Shown one piece after another: positions 15,674 through 24,095 of a stretch of DNA of 64,000 nt. Source of the DNA: Candidatus Epulonipiscium sp. (GTDB lineage: Bacteria; Bacillota; Clostridia; Lachnospirales; Cellulosilyticaceae); NCBI GenBank assembly GCA_012518255.1, contig JAAYSX010000093.1:1-64000 (forward strand), read 5' to 3'. The stretch's first letter is position 1, and each line of letters opens with the position of its first letter. The notes under the pieces were generated by a model. The model was not told the origin of the DNA, searched no databases, and saw only the letters and a list, made by a program, of their open reading frames with translations. The translations under genes were made by a program, and so were the position numbers.

Positions 15674-16321
15674 TTACAATAAGTCAGAGGAATTTTCATC
15701 AATAAGTTCCATTTTGGAAATTGACATTTCATAGGCAATCCTAGTTTCTACCTCACCATTTTCAAACTTTTTTTGATACTCCCTGCTTTGAATCCTGCCC
15801 CACACCTTTATATTATTCCCCACCTCAAGATGTTGTGCATATCTAGCATTTCTCCCCCAGCTAATACATGGTATGTAATCAGATTTATGATATGATCGGT
15901 TAACTGCAATAAGCAAATCAGTAATTTCCCTACCAAATGGGGTCGTCCTATATACTGGGTCTTTGCATACATAGCCATCCAAGACTATACTATTTTTACT
16001 TCTTTCTCCCTCTATGGACTTTATAACTTTAAGCTCCAAAACAAAAATTGTTAAAATCAATCTATTTCTACCTTCATCATATTGATTATATGACCTAAAT
16101 TGACCTAATATATCCACCGTTTCCCCTAGTATATTGCCTATATCGGGTAATAATCTTTCAGAGATTGTTATAGGTAATATATCTACAGAATCACTTAGCC
16201 TATCCACCTCAATTTTAAAAGTATAGAAGCCCTCTCCGTATACCTTGTGGCTAAACTTTAAATCCTCCACTACCCTACCCATTACATTAACTTCATTATT
16301 TCTCACTAAATGATCTGACAT
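15674..16321 (-). CDS. SSB-like protein with two OB-fold domains
   Basis: This protein of about 215 residues looks like two single-stranded-DNA-binding (SSB) OB folds in tandem. The first starts NEVNVMGRVVEDLKFSHKVYG (about 9-105). The second starts NSIVLDGYVCKDPVYRTTPFG (about 118-205) and contains DLLIAVNRSYHKSDYIPCISW, very like canonical SSB strands. It lacks the long flexible acidic tail of classical SSB. The ATG at 16321, with AAGGAG ten bases upstream, is preferred over the longer frame to 16387. It lies between cobO and the divergent nrdJ. Role in ssDNA handling is inferred from the fold only. Confidence 0.75.
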   Translation of the reverse strand: MSDHLVRNNEVNVMGRVVEDLKFSHKVYGEGFYTFKIEVDRLSDSVDILPITISERLLPDIGNILGETVDILGQFRSYNQYDEGRNRLILTIFVLELKVIKSIEGERSKNSIVLDGYVCKDPVYRTTPFGREITDLLIAVNRSYHKSDYIPCISWGRNARYAQHLEVGNNIKVWGRIQSREYQKKFENGEVETRIAYEMSISKMELIDENSSDLL

Positions 16322-16487
16322 TTCAAACACACTCCTTATTATCTTTATGTTCTTAAATAACTTTATCTCTATAATATGTATTCCCATATAGCCTCATTTA
16401 GAACTCATCTTTTTATTGCCATGATACTGTGATACAATATATATTACGCACAATAATATGTACCATTAATGAAAAGAGGATGTATTT

Positions 16488-19427
16488 ATGAAATTAGATG
16501 ATTTAATTACCCGCCATTATACTAGCGAATTAGAGAACTCCTCCCAGACTGTATATGATCTTTTTAAATGGCAGAAGGTCCATGTAAAATTACTCAATTA
16601 TAGTACAGGGGAGACAATTCTAGATATGAAAGATTTAGAATTTCCAGCACATTTTTCCCAATCCGCCTGCGATATAATTGCAAGCAAATACTTTAGGAAA
16701 AGTGGTATCCCAACAGAAGAGGGCTATGAAAACTCCTTTAGGCAACTTGTACATAGAATGGTTACCTTCTGGGTTGACTCAGCCTACGATGAGGCTCTAA
16801 TCAATGAATCACAAAAGCAAATTGTGTATGATGAGCTAGCCTATATGTTAATCGAACAAATGTGGGCTCCCAACAGTCCCCAATGGTTTAATACAGGCCT
16901 AAAGTCAGCCTATGGAATTGAGGGTCCAAGCCAAGGCCACTATTACTTTGATCCTGAAAAAGGCGAAACCCTTTTATCTGATGACGCCTATACCAGAACA
17001 CAAGGATCCGCTTGTTTTATAGTAAGTGTTGAAGATTCACTACTAGGAGATAAATCTCTTACAGACCAACTAGTAACAGAAACCAGGCTTTTTAAATATG
17101 GTTCTGGCGTAGGGACAAACTGGTCACCAATACGGGGAAAAGGCGAAGATCTCTCTGGTGGTGGTAAATCTTCAGGTCTTATGAGTTTCCTTAGGGTATT
17201 TGATCGTAATGCAGGTGCAATCAAATCTGGAGGAACTACTAGAAGAGCTGCAAAAATGAATGTTTTAGATATAGACCACCCGGAAATTGAAGACTTTATA
17301 TCCTGGAAGTCACATGAAGAAGATAAGGTTGCTGCACTTGGTAAGATGGGCTATGACACTAATTTTGATGGTGAAGCCTATGACACTGTATCAGGTCAGA
17401 ATGTTAATAACTCCGTACGTGTTAATGATAAATTTATGAAATCACTACATAATCCTGAAGCTACTGTAGAACTAATAAACAGACTAGATAAGACCACTGC
17501 CAAAGAAGCTAGTGTAGATTCTATTTGGGAGGGCATTAGTAAGGCTGCATGGAGATGTGGTGACCCAGGTATTCAGTTTGATGATATAATCAACGCTTGG
17601 CATACATGCCCTGCCGGTGAAGATGGGGATTATAATGCAAAGCATAACAGAATTAATGCTAGCAATCCATGTTCAGAGTATATGTTCTTAGATGATACCG
17701 CATGCAACTTAGCAAGTATTAATATTACTAAGTTTTATAATCCTGAAAATAATACATTTGATATAGAAGGCTATCTGCACTGTATTAAGATGGCACAGAT
17801 TGTCCTAGAAGCTACTATTCATTGGGGGCAATTCCCAACTGAATCAATAGCACGTAAGTCCTACCATTTTAGAACTACAGGCCTTGGACTTACTAATTTA
17901 GGTGCACTTTTTATGCTTATGGCTCTGCCATATGATAGTGAAGAATCTAGGAATGTTGCATCATCCTTAATGAGCACATTAACAGGGTATTCCTACTATA
18001 TCTCATCCTTGTTTGCCGAAAAGCTTCAACCATTCACCTACTACCATACTAACAAAGACTATATGTTAAATGTAATTAATAATCATGCTGTAGTAGCTGG
18101 CGCATTAGATGATGGGGAGCTTAACCTAAGTTATGATCCAGTGAAGATTAATCATGAAACATTAGAGGAACTGGGTTTATCCTCCCTAAGCTCAATAGTT
18201 AAGAAAGTTTGGGAAAAAGCCTATGATAGTGGCCAAAAACATGGATACCGTAATGCCCAGGTTTCCGTACTGGCTCCTACAGGCACAATAGCCTTTGCTA
18301 TGGACTGCGCTACAACTTCCTCTGAACCCTTCTTTAGCCACGTGGCATACAAGAAGCTAGTAGGTGGTGGCAGCATGGAAATAATAAACCCGCTTATGCC
18401 AGTAGCACTTAGAAAACTTGGATACGAAGAACATCAAATAGATGAAATAATTGCCTATATCCTTAGAACAGAAGATAGTAATGGATATAAAACTTTAGTA
18501 GATGGCAAAATTGAAGGGGCACCTCACCTTAAACCAGAGCACTACCCTATATTTGATACAGCTAATAAATGTGGAACAGGTAAGCGTTTTATAGCACCAG
18601 AAGGCCATGTAAGAATGATGGCAGCACTTGCACCTAATGTATCAGGAGCTATTAGTAAAACTGTGAATTTACCACATGATGCAACAACCAAGGATATACA
18701 GTATATTTATGAACTTTCATGGAAATTAGGTGTAAAGGCTATAGCCCTTTATCGTGATGGATGTAAAGAATCACAGCCATTAAATACTAGTATTTCAGAT
18801 ACTTCTAAAGAAAGGCTTGAAGACTTATCCTATAAGCAGCTACTAGAGATAGCTAAAGAGCATGAAAAACATTCCCACCTACCTAGGAGAATTAAACCTA
18901 CAGGAATTAGGAGGGCCCATGTTCACGAGGCCCAAATGGCTGGACTTAAATTATATGTAACTATTTCATACTATGAAGATGGAAGGTTAGGGGAAGTTTA
19001 TGTATCAGCTGGTAGGCAAGGCTCCCTGGCAAAAGGACTTTTAGATAGCATATCTACAACCATATCTAAAATGCTACAATACGGGGTTCCTGCTAAGGAT
19101 ATTTCACAAATGTATAGGGGCCAAAAATACGAACCTAGCGGATTTGTATATGGACATCCCTATATAAAAATGGCAGATTCCATATCAGATTTAATTAGTA
19201 AAATTATTGATATTGAACTAGGTGACTACTCTACTTGCCAGGTTACACCTACTAGCCCAATAGCACCATCAACATCAGTTCCTATAAGTAATCCACCTTT
19301 GCCAGATAGCGGTGAGGAAGAAAGATTATACGGGGAAATTTGCTCATCTTGCAAAAGTAGTAAACTAGTAAAGAATGGTACTTGCAAGGTTTGCCTTGAC
19401 TGTGGAACTACCACAGGATGTAGTTAA
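16488..19427 (+). CDS. nrdJ: Adenosylcobalamin-dependent ribonucleotide reductase (class II)
   Basis: This 979-residue enzyme makes deoxyribonucleotides using an adenosylcobalamin-generated thiyl radical, independent of oxygen. Active-site residues are recognisable: first redox cysteine in TQGSACFIV (Cys176) and the N-x-C-x-E triad in NASNPCSEYMF (Asn393, Cys395, Glu397). YRNAQVSVLAPTGTIAF is the conserved phosphate-binding region. The C-terminal extension holds a zinc-ribbon-like CSSC and CKVCLDCG cluster that includes the shuttle cysteines. The promoter region has an extended TGATACAAT. AAGAGGATG lies upstream of the ATG. It is divergent from the SSB-like gene. Confidence 0.97.
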   Translation: MKLDDLITRHYTSELENSSQTVYDLFKWQKVHVKLLNYSTGETILDMKDLEFPAHFSQSACDIIASKYFRKSGIPTEEGYENSFRQLVHRMVTFWVDSAYDEALINESQKQIVYDELAYMLIEQMWAPNSPQWFNTGLKSAYGIEGPSQGHYYFDPEKGETLLSDDAYTRTQGSACFIVSVEDSLLGDKSLTDQLVTETRLFKYGSGVGTNWSPIRGKGEDLSGGGKSSGLMSFLRVFDRNAGAIKSGGTTRRAAKMNVLDIDHPEIEDFISWKSHEEDKVAALGKMGYDTNFDGEAYDTVSGQNVNNSVRVNDKFMKSLHNPEATVELINRLDKTTAKEASVDSIWEGISKAAWRCGDPGIQFDDIINAWHTCPAGEDGDYNAKHNRINASNPCSEYMFLDDTACNLASINITKFYNPENNTFDIEGYLHCIKMAQIVLEATIHWGQFPTESIARKSYHFRTTGLGLTNLGALFMLMALPYDSEESRNVASSLMSTLTGYSYYISSLFAEKLQPFTYYHTNKDYMLNVINNHAVVAGALDDGELNLSYDPVKINHETLEELGLSSLSSIVKKVWEKAYDSGQKHGYRNAQVSVLAPTGTIAFAMDCATTSSEPFFSHVAYKKLVGGGSMEIINPLMPVALRKLGYEEHQIDEIIAYILRTEDSNGYKTLVDGKIEGAPHLKPEHYPIFDTANKCGTGKRFIAPEGHVRMMAALAPNVSGAISKTVNLPHDATTKDIQYIYELSWKLGVKAIALYRDGCKESQPLNTSISDTSKERLEDLSYKQLLEIAKEHEKHSHLPRRIKPTGIRRAHVHEAQMAGLKLYVTISYYEDGRLGEVYVSAGRQGSLAKGLLDSISTTISKMLQYGVPAKDISQMYRGQKYEPSGFVYGHPYIKMADSISDLISKIIDIELGDYSTCQVTPTSPIAPSTSVPISNPPLPDSGEEERLYGEICSSCKSSKLVKNGTCKVCLDCGTTTGCS

Positions 19428-19475
19428 AAATCATGCACCTTTTTTGAATTTCAACATAATATATACTAGACATCA

Positions 19476-19522
19476 AGATTGACAGCACCGAAACTTCTAG
19501 TATTGCTGAAACGAGGCGATCT
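19476..19522 (+). promoter_or_regulatory. Possible structured leader of the Spo0E-like gene
   Basis: AGATTG (19476-19481) can pair with CGATCT (19517-19522), and CAGCA (19483-19487) with TGCTG (19504-19508). The 3' arm lies between the GAGGCG ribosome site and the ATG at 19525, so folding could limit translation. It matches no riboswitch class I know. Confidence 0.35.
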
Positions 19523-19524
19523 AC

Positions 19525-19716
19525 ATGGGCGAACCCCTTAACATGGTTATAGTTGATAACTTGAAACAAACTTTAAATAAAATACTTGTTGCAAATAACT
19601 TCAACTTACAACATCCCCAAGTTTTAAGTATAAGTTATGAAATTAATTCATTACTAGTTCCATTTTTTCATAATCAACTCCCTAAAGCAAAGATTATTAA
19701 ATTTCCTACTAAATAA
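19525..19716 (+). CDS. Spo0E-like aspartyl-phosphate phosphatase family peptide
   Basis: This encodes 63 residues with the helix-turn-helix hairpin pattern of Spo0E regulators: NLKQTLNKILVANNFNLQHP, then QVLSISYEINSLLVPFF. The second block aligns with the family S-x-E-L-D signature but reads SYEIN, so the catalytic-site aspartate is Asn. Spo0E proteins dephosphorylate Spo0A~P and delay sporulation; the changed residue makes activity uncertain. GAGGCG is eight bases before the ATG. It follows nrdJ and ends in a strong terminator. Confidence 0.7.
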   Translation: MGEPLNMVIVDNLKQTLNKILVANNFNLQHPQVLSISYEINSLLVPFFHNQLPKAKIIKFPTK

Positions 19717-19726
19717 GCAAAATCTA

Positions 19727-19756
19727 AGAGGCTACCATCGGGGTAGCCTCTTTTTA
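19727..19756 (+). terminator. Terminator of the Spo0E-like gene
   Basis: AGAGGCTACC (19727-19736) pairs with GGTAGCCTCT (19742-19751), followed by TTTTTA. It sits just before the convergent deacetylase gene and may serve it weakly too. Confidence 0.9.
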
Positions 19757-19762
19757 TTACAA

Positions 19763-20521
19763 TTAATTACTAAATTGTCTTCCTGTGTGATCAGTCTTGT
19801 AGTTTTCCCTTATAATAAGCTCCGAAATAGGCACTAATTCGTAGCCTTGCTCTTTAAGCCCAACTATAATAGAGTCTAAGGCATCCTTAGTATACTTTGC
19901 ATTATTATGCATAAGAACAATTGATCCATCACCTAGATTCTTATGATTTACAACTGTGTCAATTAAGTTTTCAAGGCCATATTCTTTCCAATCTAGGGAA
20001 TCTACATCCCACTGGATAATATAATATCCACACTCTTTCAATGCTTCCATAACTGTATTATTGTATTCCCCAAATGGTGGCCTAAATAGGTCCATATCTA
20101 TACCTAGTAAATCTTTGGTGGCCTTATGAGCCTCCATAACATCTGCCTTAATCTGCTCTTTACTCATACTATTCATATGTGGATGCTTATCAGAGTGGTT
20201 GCCTATATCATGACCTGCCTGATAAATCTTCTTTACCTGTTCTGGATATTTCCTAACCCAGTCTCCTACAAGGAAAAAAGTAGCCTTTACATCGTGCTTC
20301 TCCAGGGTTGAAAGAAGAGAGTCTGTATCATCTGCACCCCAGGCTGCATCAAATGATAGGGCTACCTTTTTTTCCTTTGTATCAACTGAATAAATAGGTA
20401 TCTTTCTCTTAGCTTCCTCAGCCTGAGAAACATCATTAAATACACTTATAACATGCTGCCTAGATAATATAAGTGCCGCAAAGATAGTGGCTGTAAGTAT
20501 AACCCATTGTTTCCACTTCAT
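19763..20521 (-). CDS. pdaB: Polysaccharide deacetylase, PdaB-like (CE4)
   Basis: This is a 252-residue protein with an N-terminal membrane anchor or signal segment (about 5-25). The NodB domain follows. Motif 1 is VALSFDAAWGADDT, motif 2 HSDKHPHMN (zinc histidines), motif 3 RPPFGEYN, motif 4 QWDVDSLDW and motif 5 IVLMHN. The first-motif aspartate pattern (DAAWGA) is the form seen in PdaB and related sporulation deacetylases, which modify peptidoglycan. AGGAGG is six bases before the ATG. It is transcribed leftwards on its own; there is a weak hairpin behind the upstream gene. Confidence 0.85.
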   Translation of the reverse strand: MKWKQWVILTATIFAALILSRQHVISVFNDVSQAEEAKRKIPIYSVDTKEKKVALSFDAAWGADDTDSLLSTLEKHDVKATFFLVGDWVRKYPEQVKKIYQAGHDIGNHSDKHPHMNSMSKEQIKADVMEAHKATKDLLGIDMDLFRPPFGEYNNTVMEALKECGYYIIQWDVDSLDWKEYGLENLIDTVVNHKNLGDGSIVLMHNNAKYTKDALDSIIVGLKEQGYELVPISELIIRENYKTDHTGRQFSN

Positions 20522-20643
20522 TAATATCCTCCTTATTTAAGCTTGTATCTTGTAAGATTATATGCGGTTATAAATTAAATATTCTTTAACCTACCTATAT
20601 TCTTATCGAAAAACCTAAATTTTATGAAGGGAAATCCATCCTT

Positions 20644-21870
20644 TTATGGATGCTTATATAAGTCATATTTTAATCTATCTGTAAATCCTAACATATTATC
20701 TAGGATTAACTTTGATCTAAAAAACACGCTACCCTTTACAGTATCGCTTTTACGATTCATTAAAATCTGATTTGGAAGTTCTTCAGGATTTAACCAAGCA
20801 TCTTCTGTACCAACCTTATATAGAGCATGTCCAACATATAAATCTACTGGTTTATCTTCTAATTCCTTTATCCACCAGTTTAATGTTTTTTCATAGCAAG
20901 CTGGGCCAAATCCTATATTCCAGTATATCTGCGGAACAATATAATCTATCCAGCCTACATAAGCCCAGTAACGGGTATCTGCATATATAGAATCATAGCT
21001 TGTAATTGACGCCCTTGTATCTGACCCTTTGGGAGTTGCCGATGAATTTCTCCATACTCCAAAAGGACTAATTCCAAATTTTACATCTTTATCTATTTGT
21101 TTAATAGATAAGGATATATCTTTAATCATTGCATTAATATTATATCTTCTCCAATCACCTATATTTTTATAAGCCTTTTCAAATTTTTTATAGGTATGAC
21201 GGTCAGGGATATCATTTTTCTTACTATCTGGGTATGGATAGAAATAATCATCAAAATGTATAGCATCTACATCATAATTTTTGACAACTTCAAGAACTGT
21301 ATTTTTTACATAAGTACGTACCTCAGGTATCCCAGGATTTAAAAATAATTTATTATCATATTTTAGAACCCATTCTGGATGCAGTTTTGCAGGATTATTA
21401 GCTGCTAATTTATCTGTTTTAGTACCACTTGTTGTAATTCTAAAAGGATTAAACCAGGCATGAAATTCCATTCCTCTTCTATGGGTTTCTTCTATCATAA
21501 ATGCTAGCGGATCATACCCTGGATGTTTCCCTTGTGTTCCTGTTAAGTATTCTGACCAAGGAGCATGCTTAGAAGGATAAAGGGCATCTGCCGCTGGCTT
21601 AACTTGAACAATTACTGCATTAATCCCTGCTGCTTGTAATTCATCTAACATATGAATATACTCTGCTTTTTGCTGATCAACACTTAGTCCTTTTTTAGAT
21701 GGCCAATCAAGATTATATACAGTTGATACCCAGGCTCCCCTAAATTCCTTTTGGGCTACTGTAGTATTATCTGTCTTTATAGCTGGCTCTGCACTTAATA
21801 GGGCAGTATTTGCTAAAATTAATATTGCTACCAATAAACTAATTTTCTTTAATTTTATATTTGTTTTCAT
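20644..21870 (-). CDS. Family 10 glycosylhydrolase-like protein (DUF187/YngK)
   Basis: This is a secreted 408-residue protein with a signal peptide (about 1-27, ending LLSAEPA). It starts its domain at FRGAWVSTVYNLDWPSKKG and shows AAGINAVIVQVKPAADALYPS, HAWFNPFRIT, DAIHFDDYFYPYP and DYIVPQIYWNIGF, the conserved TIM-barrel blocks of the GHL10/YngK family. The substrate is unproven but is likely a cell-wall or surface glycan. AAGGAGTGG lies upstream of the ATG. A weak hairpin (ATCCAT/ATGGAT around 20634-20651) overlaps its stop. It is flanked by two cell-envelope genes on the same strand. Confidence 0.9.
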   Translation of the reverse strand: MKTNIKLKKISLLVAILILANTALLSAEPAIKTDNTTVAQKEFRGAWVSTVYNLDWPSKKGLSVDQQKAEYIHMLDELQAAGINAVIVQVKPAADALYPSKHAPWSEYLTGTQGKHPGYDPLAFMIEETHRRGMEFHAWFNPFRITTSGTKTDKLAANNPAKLHPEWVLKYDNKLFLNPGIPEVRTYVKNTVLEVVKNYDVDAIHFDDYFYPYPDSKKNDIPDRHTYKKFEKAYKNIGDWRRYNINAMIKDISLSIKQIDKDVKFGISPFGVWRNSSATPKGSDTRASITSYDSIYADTRYWAYVGWIDYIVPQIYWNIGFGPACYEKTLNWWIKELEDKPVDLYVGHALYKVGTEDAWLNPEELPNQILMNRKSDTVKGSVFFRSKLILDNMLGFTDRLKYDLYKHP

Positions 21871-21905
21871 ACTTATTCTCCACTCCTTATTAGAATTATT
21901 TTATT

Positions 21906-21955
21906 AAAAAATCACTCCCGTGAAATCTGATAACAAAGATTCCAGAAGTGATTTA
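21906..21955 (-). terminator. Terminator behind the NlpC/P60 gene
   Basis: On the minus strand AATCACTTC pairs with GGAGTGATT, with an inner GAATCT/AGATTT stem, followed by TTTTTAA. It begins about 16 bases after the stop codon at 21971. Confidence 0.8.
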
Positions 21956-21970
21956 TTTAAAGTACTTATA

Positions 21971-22624
21971 TTATATTACTCTTTTTGCTCCCATATATGG
22001 TGCCATTCCCCTTTGAGTAAGTGGGCTTATATGTATACCTGTTCTAGCTGTACCTGCATGAACTATTTTGTTATTACCCATATAAATAGCTACGTGATTT
22101 ACCCTTCCATTATAACCATAAAATACTAAATCCCCTGGTTTAAGGTCGGATTTCTTTACGTGAGTACCATTACTTGCGTATTGACCTCCTGAGGTTCTGC
22201 TTATGTTAACGCCAAAGTTTTTATATACCTGGCTTGTAAATCCTGAGCAATCTGTTCCATTAGTTAAGCTATTGCCACCATATCTATATGGATTTCCAAC
22301 ATGCTTAACTGCAAAGTCTACTACTTCCTGACCTTTGTCTATTTTTGGTTCTACTATTTGATCAGTTTTTACATATGCTACTTTACCGTAGTCTAAAATT
22401 ACTTCTATAGAATCGTCTACTTTATTACCTAAACGAATAACTTCACCTTTTTTTAATTCCCTTACATCTGCCGCTTGTGCTCCTAATTCACTCTTAAGAA
22501 CCACTCCTGATTTCTCTATTGTAAAGTCTGTATTTTCAACTGGATTTGCAAATACTGTCATTCCGAAAATACTTGCTCCTATCATAGTACTTAATGCCAT
22601 CTTACGAATTATATTCCTAGACAT
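21971..22624 (-). CDS. Secreted NlpC/P60 peptidoglycan endopeptidase
   Basis: This is a 217-residue protein with a signal peptide (1-26). A short SH3-like segment (about 35-85) precedes a C-terminal NlpC/P60 cysteine peptidase domain. The catalytic cysteine is in GTDCSGFTSQVY (Cys126), with the catalytic histidine in VNHVAIYMG and a following IVHAG histidine. It should cleave peptide cross-links of peptidoglycan. The ATG at 22624 follows AGGGGGA; the open frame to 22699 runs into the promoter and is not used. A close paralogue with two SH3 domains lies at 46750-47706. Confidence 0.92.
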   Translation of the reverse strand: MSRNIIRKMALSTMIGASIFGMTVFANPVENTDFTIEKSGVVLKSELGAQAADVRELKKGEVIRLGNKVDDSIEVILDYGKVAYVKTDQIVEPKIDKGQEVVDFAVKHVGNPYRYGGNSLTNGTDCSGFTSQVYKNFGVNISRTSGGQYASNGTHVKKSDLKPGDLVFYGYNGRVNHVAIYMGNNKIVHAGTARTGIHISPLTQRGMAPYMGAKRVI

Positions 22625-22670
22625 GAAATTTTTCCCCCTATGGTTTTGTATAACTTCTTTACCTAAAGCT

Positions 22671-22699
22671 ATTATATTCCAAGGGGAAAAAAATGTCAA
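22671..22699 (-). promoter_or_regulatory. Promoter of the NlpC/P60 gene
   Basis: On the minus strand TTGACA (22694-22699), 17-nt spacer, TATAAT (22671-22676): a perfect consensus. Confidence 0.85.
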
Positions 22700-22753
22700 C
22701 TATTTATTACAATATTATTAATAAATTTTTAGAGTTTTAATATTTGTGTCTGA

Positions 22754-23233
22754 TTATTTAATCTTAACTGTCATTATTAAGTCTTTTCCTGCCACAACAT
22801 CACCATTTAATGTGTTTATATCCTTTATCTGGTCCATAGTTGTTATTATTACAGGAGTAATTGTATTTTTTTCATTTTCTGTTAATATATCTAAGTCCAT
22901 TTTTATTAAAGGAGTACCAACTTTAACAGTTTCTCCTTCTTTTACTAATCTTTCAAATCCCTTACCAGCTAACTCTACAGTATCTATTCCAAGGTGAATC
23001 AGTAGATCAATTCCTTCTTTTATTTCTATTCCAACAGCATGGTTGGTTGGAAATATTTGCACTACCTTGCCTTCACATGGCGCAAGAACCATTCCATTTG
23101 TGGGCTCAATAGCAACCCCATCACCTATCATTTTGCCTGAAAATACTGGGTCTGGCACATCTTCAATACCTACAATCTTGCCTGTGATAGGTGCAAAAAT
23201 CTCTATATCTTTTCTTTTTAAAAAACTAAACAT
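22754..23233 (-). CDS. crr: PTS sugar transporter subunit IIA (glucose family)
   Basis: This is a 159-residue EIIA of the glucose/GlcNAc family. APITGKIVGIEDVPDPVFSG opens the beta-sandwich. The active-site pair is His65 (FPTNHAVGIE) and the phosphorylated His80 (LLIHLGIDTVEL). It passes phosphate from HPr to the EIIB domain of NagE, which lacks its own IIA domain. AGGAGGG lies upstream of the ATG. It is the last gene of ptsH-nagE-ptsI-antiterminator-crr, 12 nt after the antiterminator. Confidence 0.95.
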   Translation of the reverse strand: MFSFLKRKDIEIFAPITGKIVGIEDVPDPVFSGKMIGDGVAIEPTNGMVLAPCEGKVVQIFPTNHAVGIEIKEGIDLLIHLGIDTVELAGKGFERLVKEGETVKVGTPLIKMDLDILTENEKNTITPVIITTMDQIKDINTLNGDVVAGKDLIMTVKIK

Positions 23234-23245
23234 TATTATCCCTCC

Positions 23246-24079
23246 TTATATTTTAATTTGCCTTATTTTTTCAATATCCATTGCTATATAGGCTATCATA
23301 TCTTCATTTAATACTATATTCTTCTCTTTTGCAAATAAGCTAGCTATATCATTTGCAATTTTATAACTTTCTACCAATCTATTTTTTATCTCACCCTTAA
23401 TTGGATTGCTTATTTTATTACCCTTGCTAGAGGAATGGACAATTAGCTTTAATGAAAGTATAAAGTTATAATGGATATAGTCATTATCATCATAAACCTG
23501 ACCTATACTATCTGCAACTAAATCCATACAAGTTTTATATATTCTTGTATCCTGCATAGTCTGCCTAATAGACTTGTTGGTTTTAGCAGAGTGTAGATGA
23601 AGGGTAATAAACCCCTTCTCATCTTCCCCTATTTCTACATCTAGTCGTTCCATAATTAAACTAGCTGCCAATTCTGCCACCTCATATTCCTCAGGATATA
23701 AGATTATTATCTCATCAATAAAAGGGTTTTCAATGGGTAACCCCATTTTAATTCTATCTAGTGCAAAGCTTATATGATCAACTAAAGCCGCATGTATGTT
23801 AGGACTTAATGGCCCTAATATATCTTCAGCTTTTGCTATAATCTCTTCACTAACCCCAATTATCTCTTTCTTGTATTGTGGTATCATTTCTAAGTATTCT
23901 ATTGAGTAGTTGGAATTAGATTCATGAAAGATCTTCTCTATAATTTTAGAATCTGCCGGTAGTAGGTCACCTGGTTTCTTACTAAAACCTATACCCTTAC
24001 CTATTAAAATCATTTCTTTCTTATCTTCTTTTGCATGTATTACATTATTATTAAATATTTTAACTACCTTATAATCCAA
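23246..24079 (-). CDS. PRD-containing transcriptional antiterminator (LicT/GlcT type)
   Basis: This 277-residue protein has an N-terminal RNA-binding CAT domain (1-55: VKIFNNNVIHAKEDKKEM, GKGIGFSKKPGD). Two PTS regulation domains follow, with histidines at 102 (LVDHISFAL) in PRD1 and 161/163 (ITLHLHSAK). Phosphorylation there by EI/HPr and the cognate EIIB would set its activity. The start is TTG 24079 after GAGGGTGG. It is encoded inside the operon whose leader carries an RAT site, so it very probably controls its own operon. Confidence 0.92.
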   Translation of the reverse strand: MDYKVVKIFNNNVIHAKEDKKEMILIGKGIGFSKKPGDLLPADSKIIEKIFHESNSNYSIEYLEMIPQYKKEIIGVSEEIIAKAEDILGPLSPNIHAALVDHISFALDRIKMGLPIENPFIDEIIILYPEEYEVAELAASLIMERLDVEIGEDEKGFITLHLHSAKTNKSIRQTMQDTRIYKTCMDLVADSIGQVYDDNDYIHYNFILSLKLIVHSSSKGNKISNPIKGEIKNRLVESYKIANDIASLFAKEKNIVLNEDMIAYIAMDIEKIRQIKI

Positions 24080-24095
24080 AATCTATCCACCCTCA

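Noticed and set aside
16322..16487. Cobalamin riboswitch between the SSB-like gene and nrdJ, or ahead of cobO
   Set aside because: The intervals are too short and lack the B12-box sequence.
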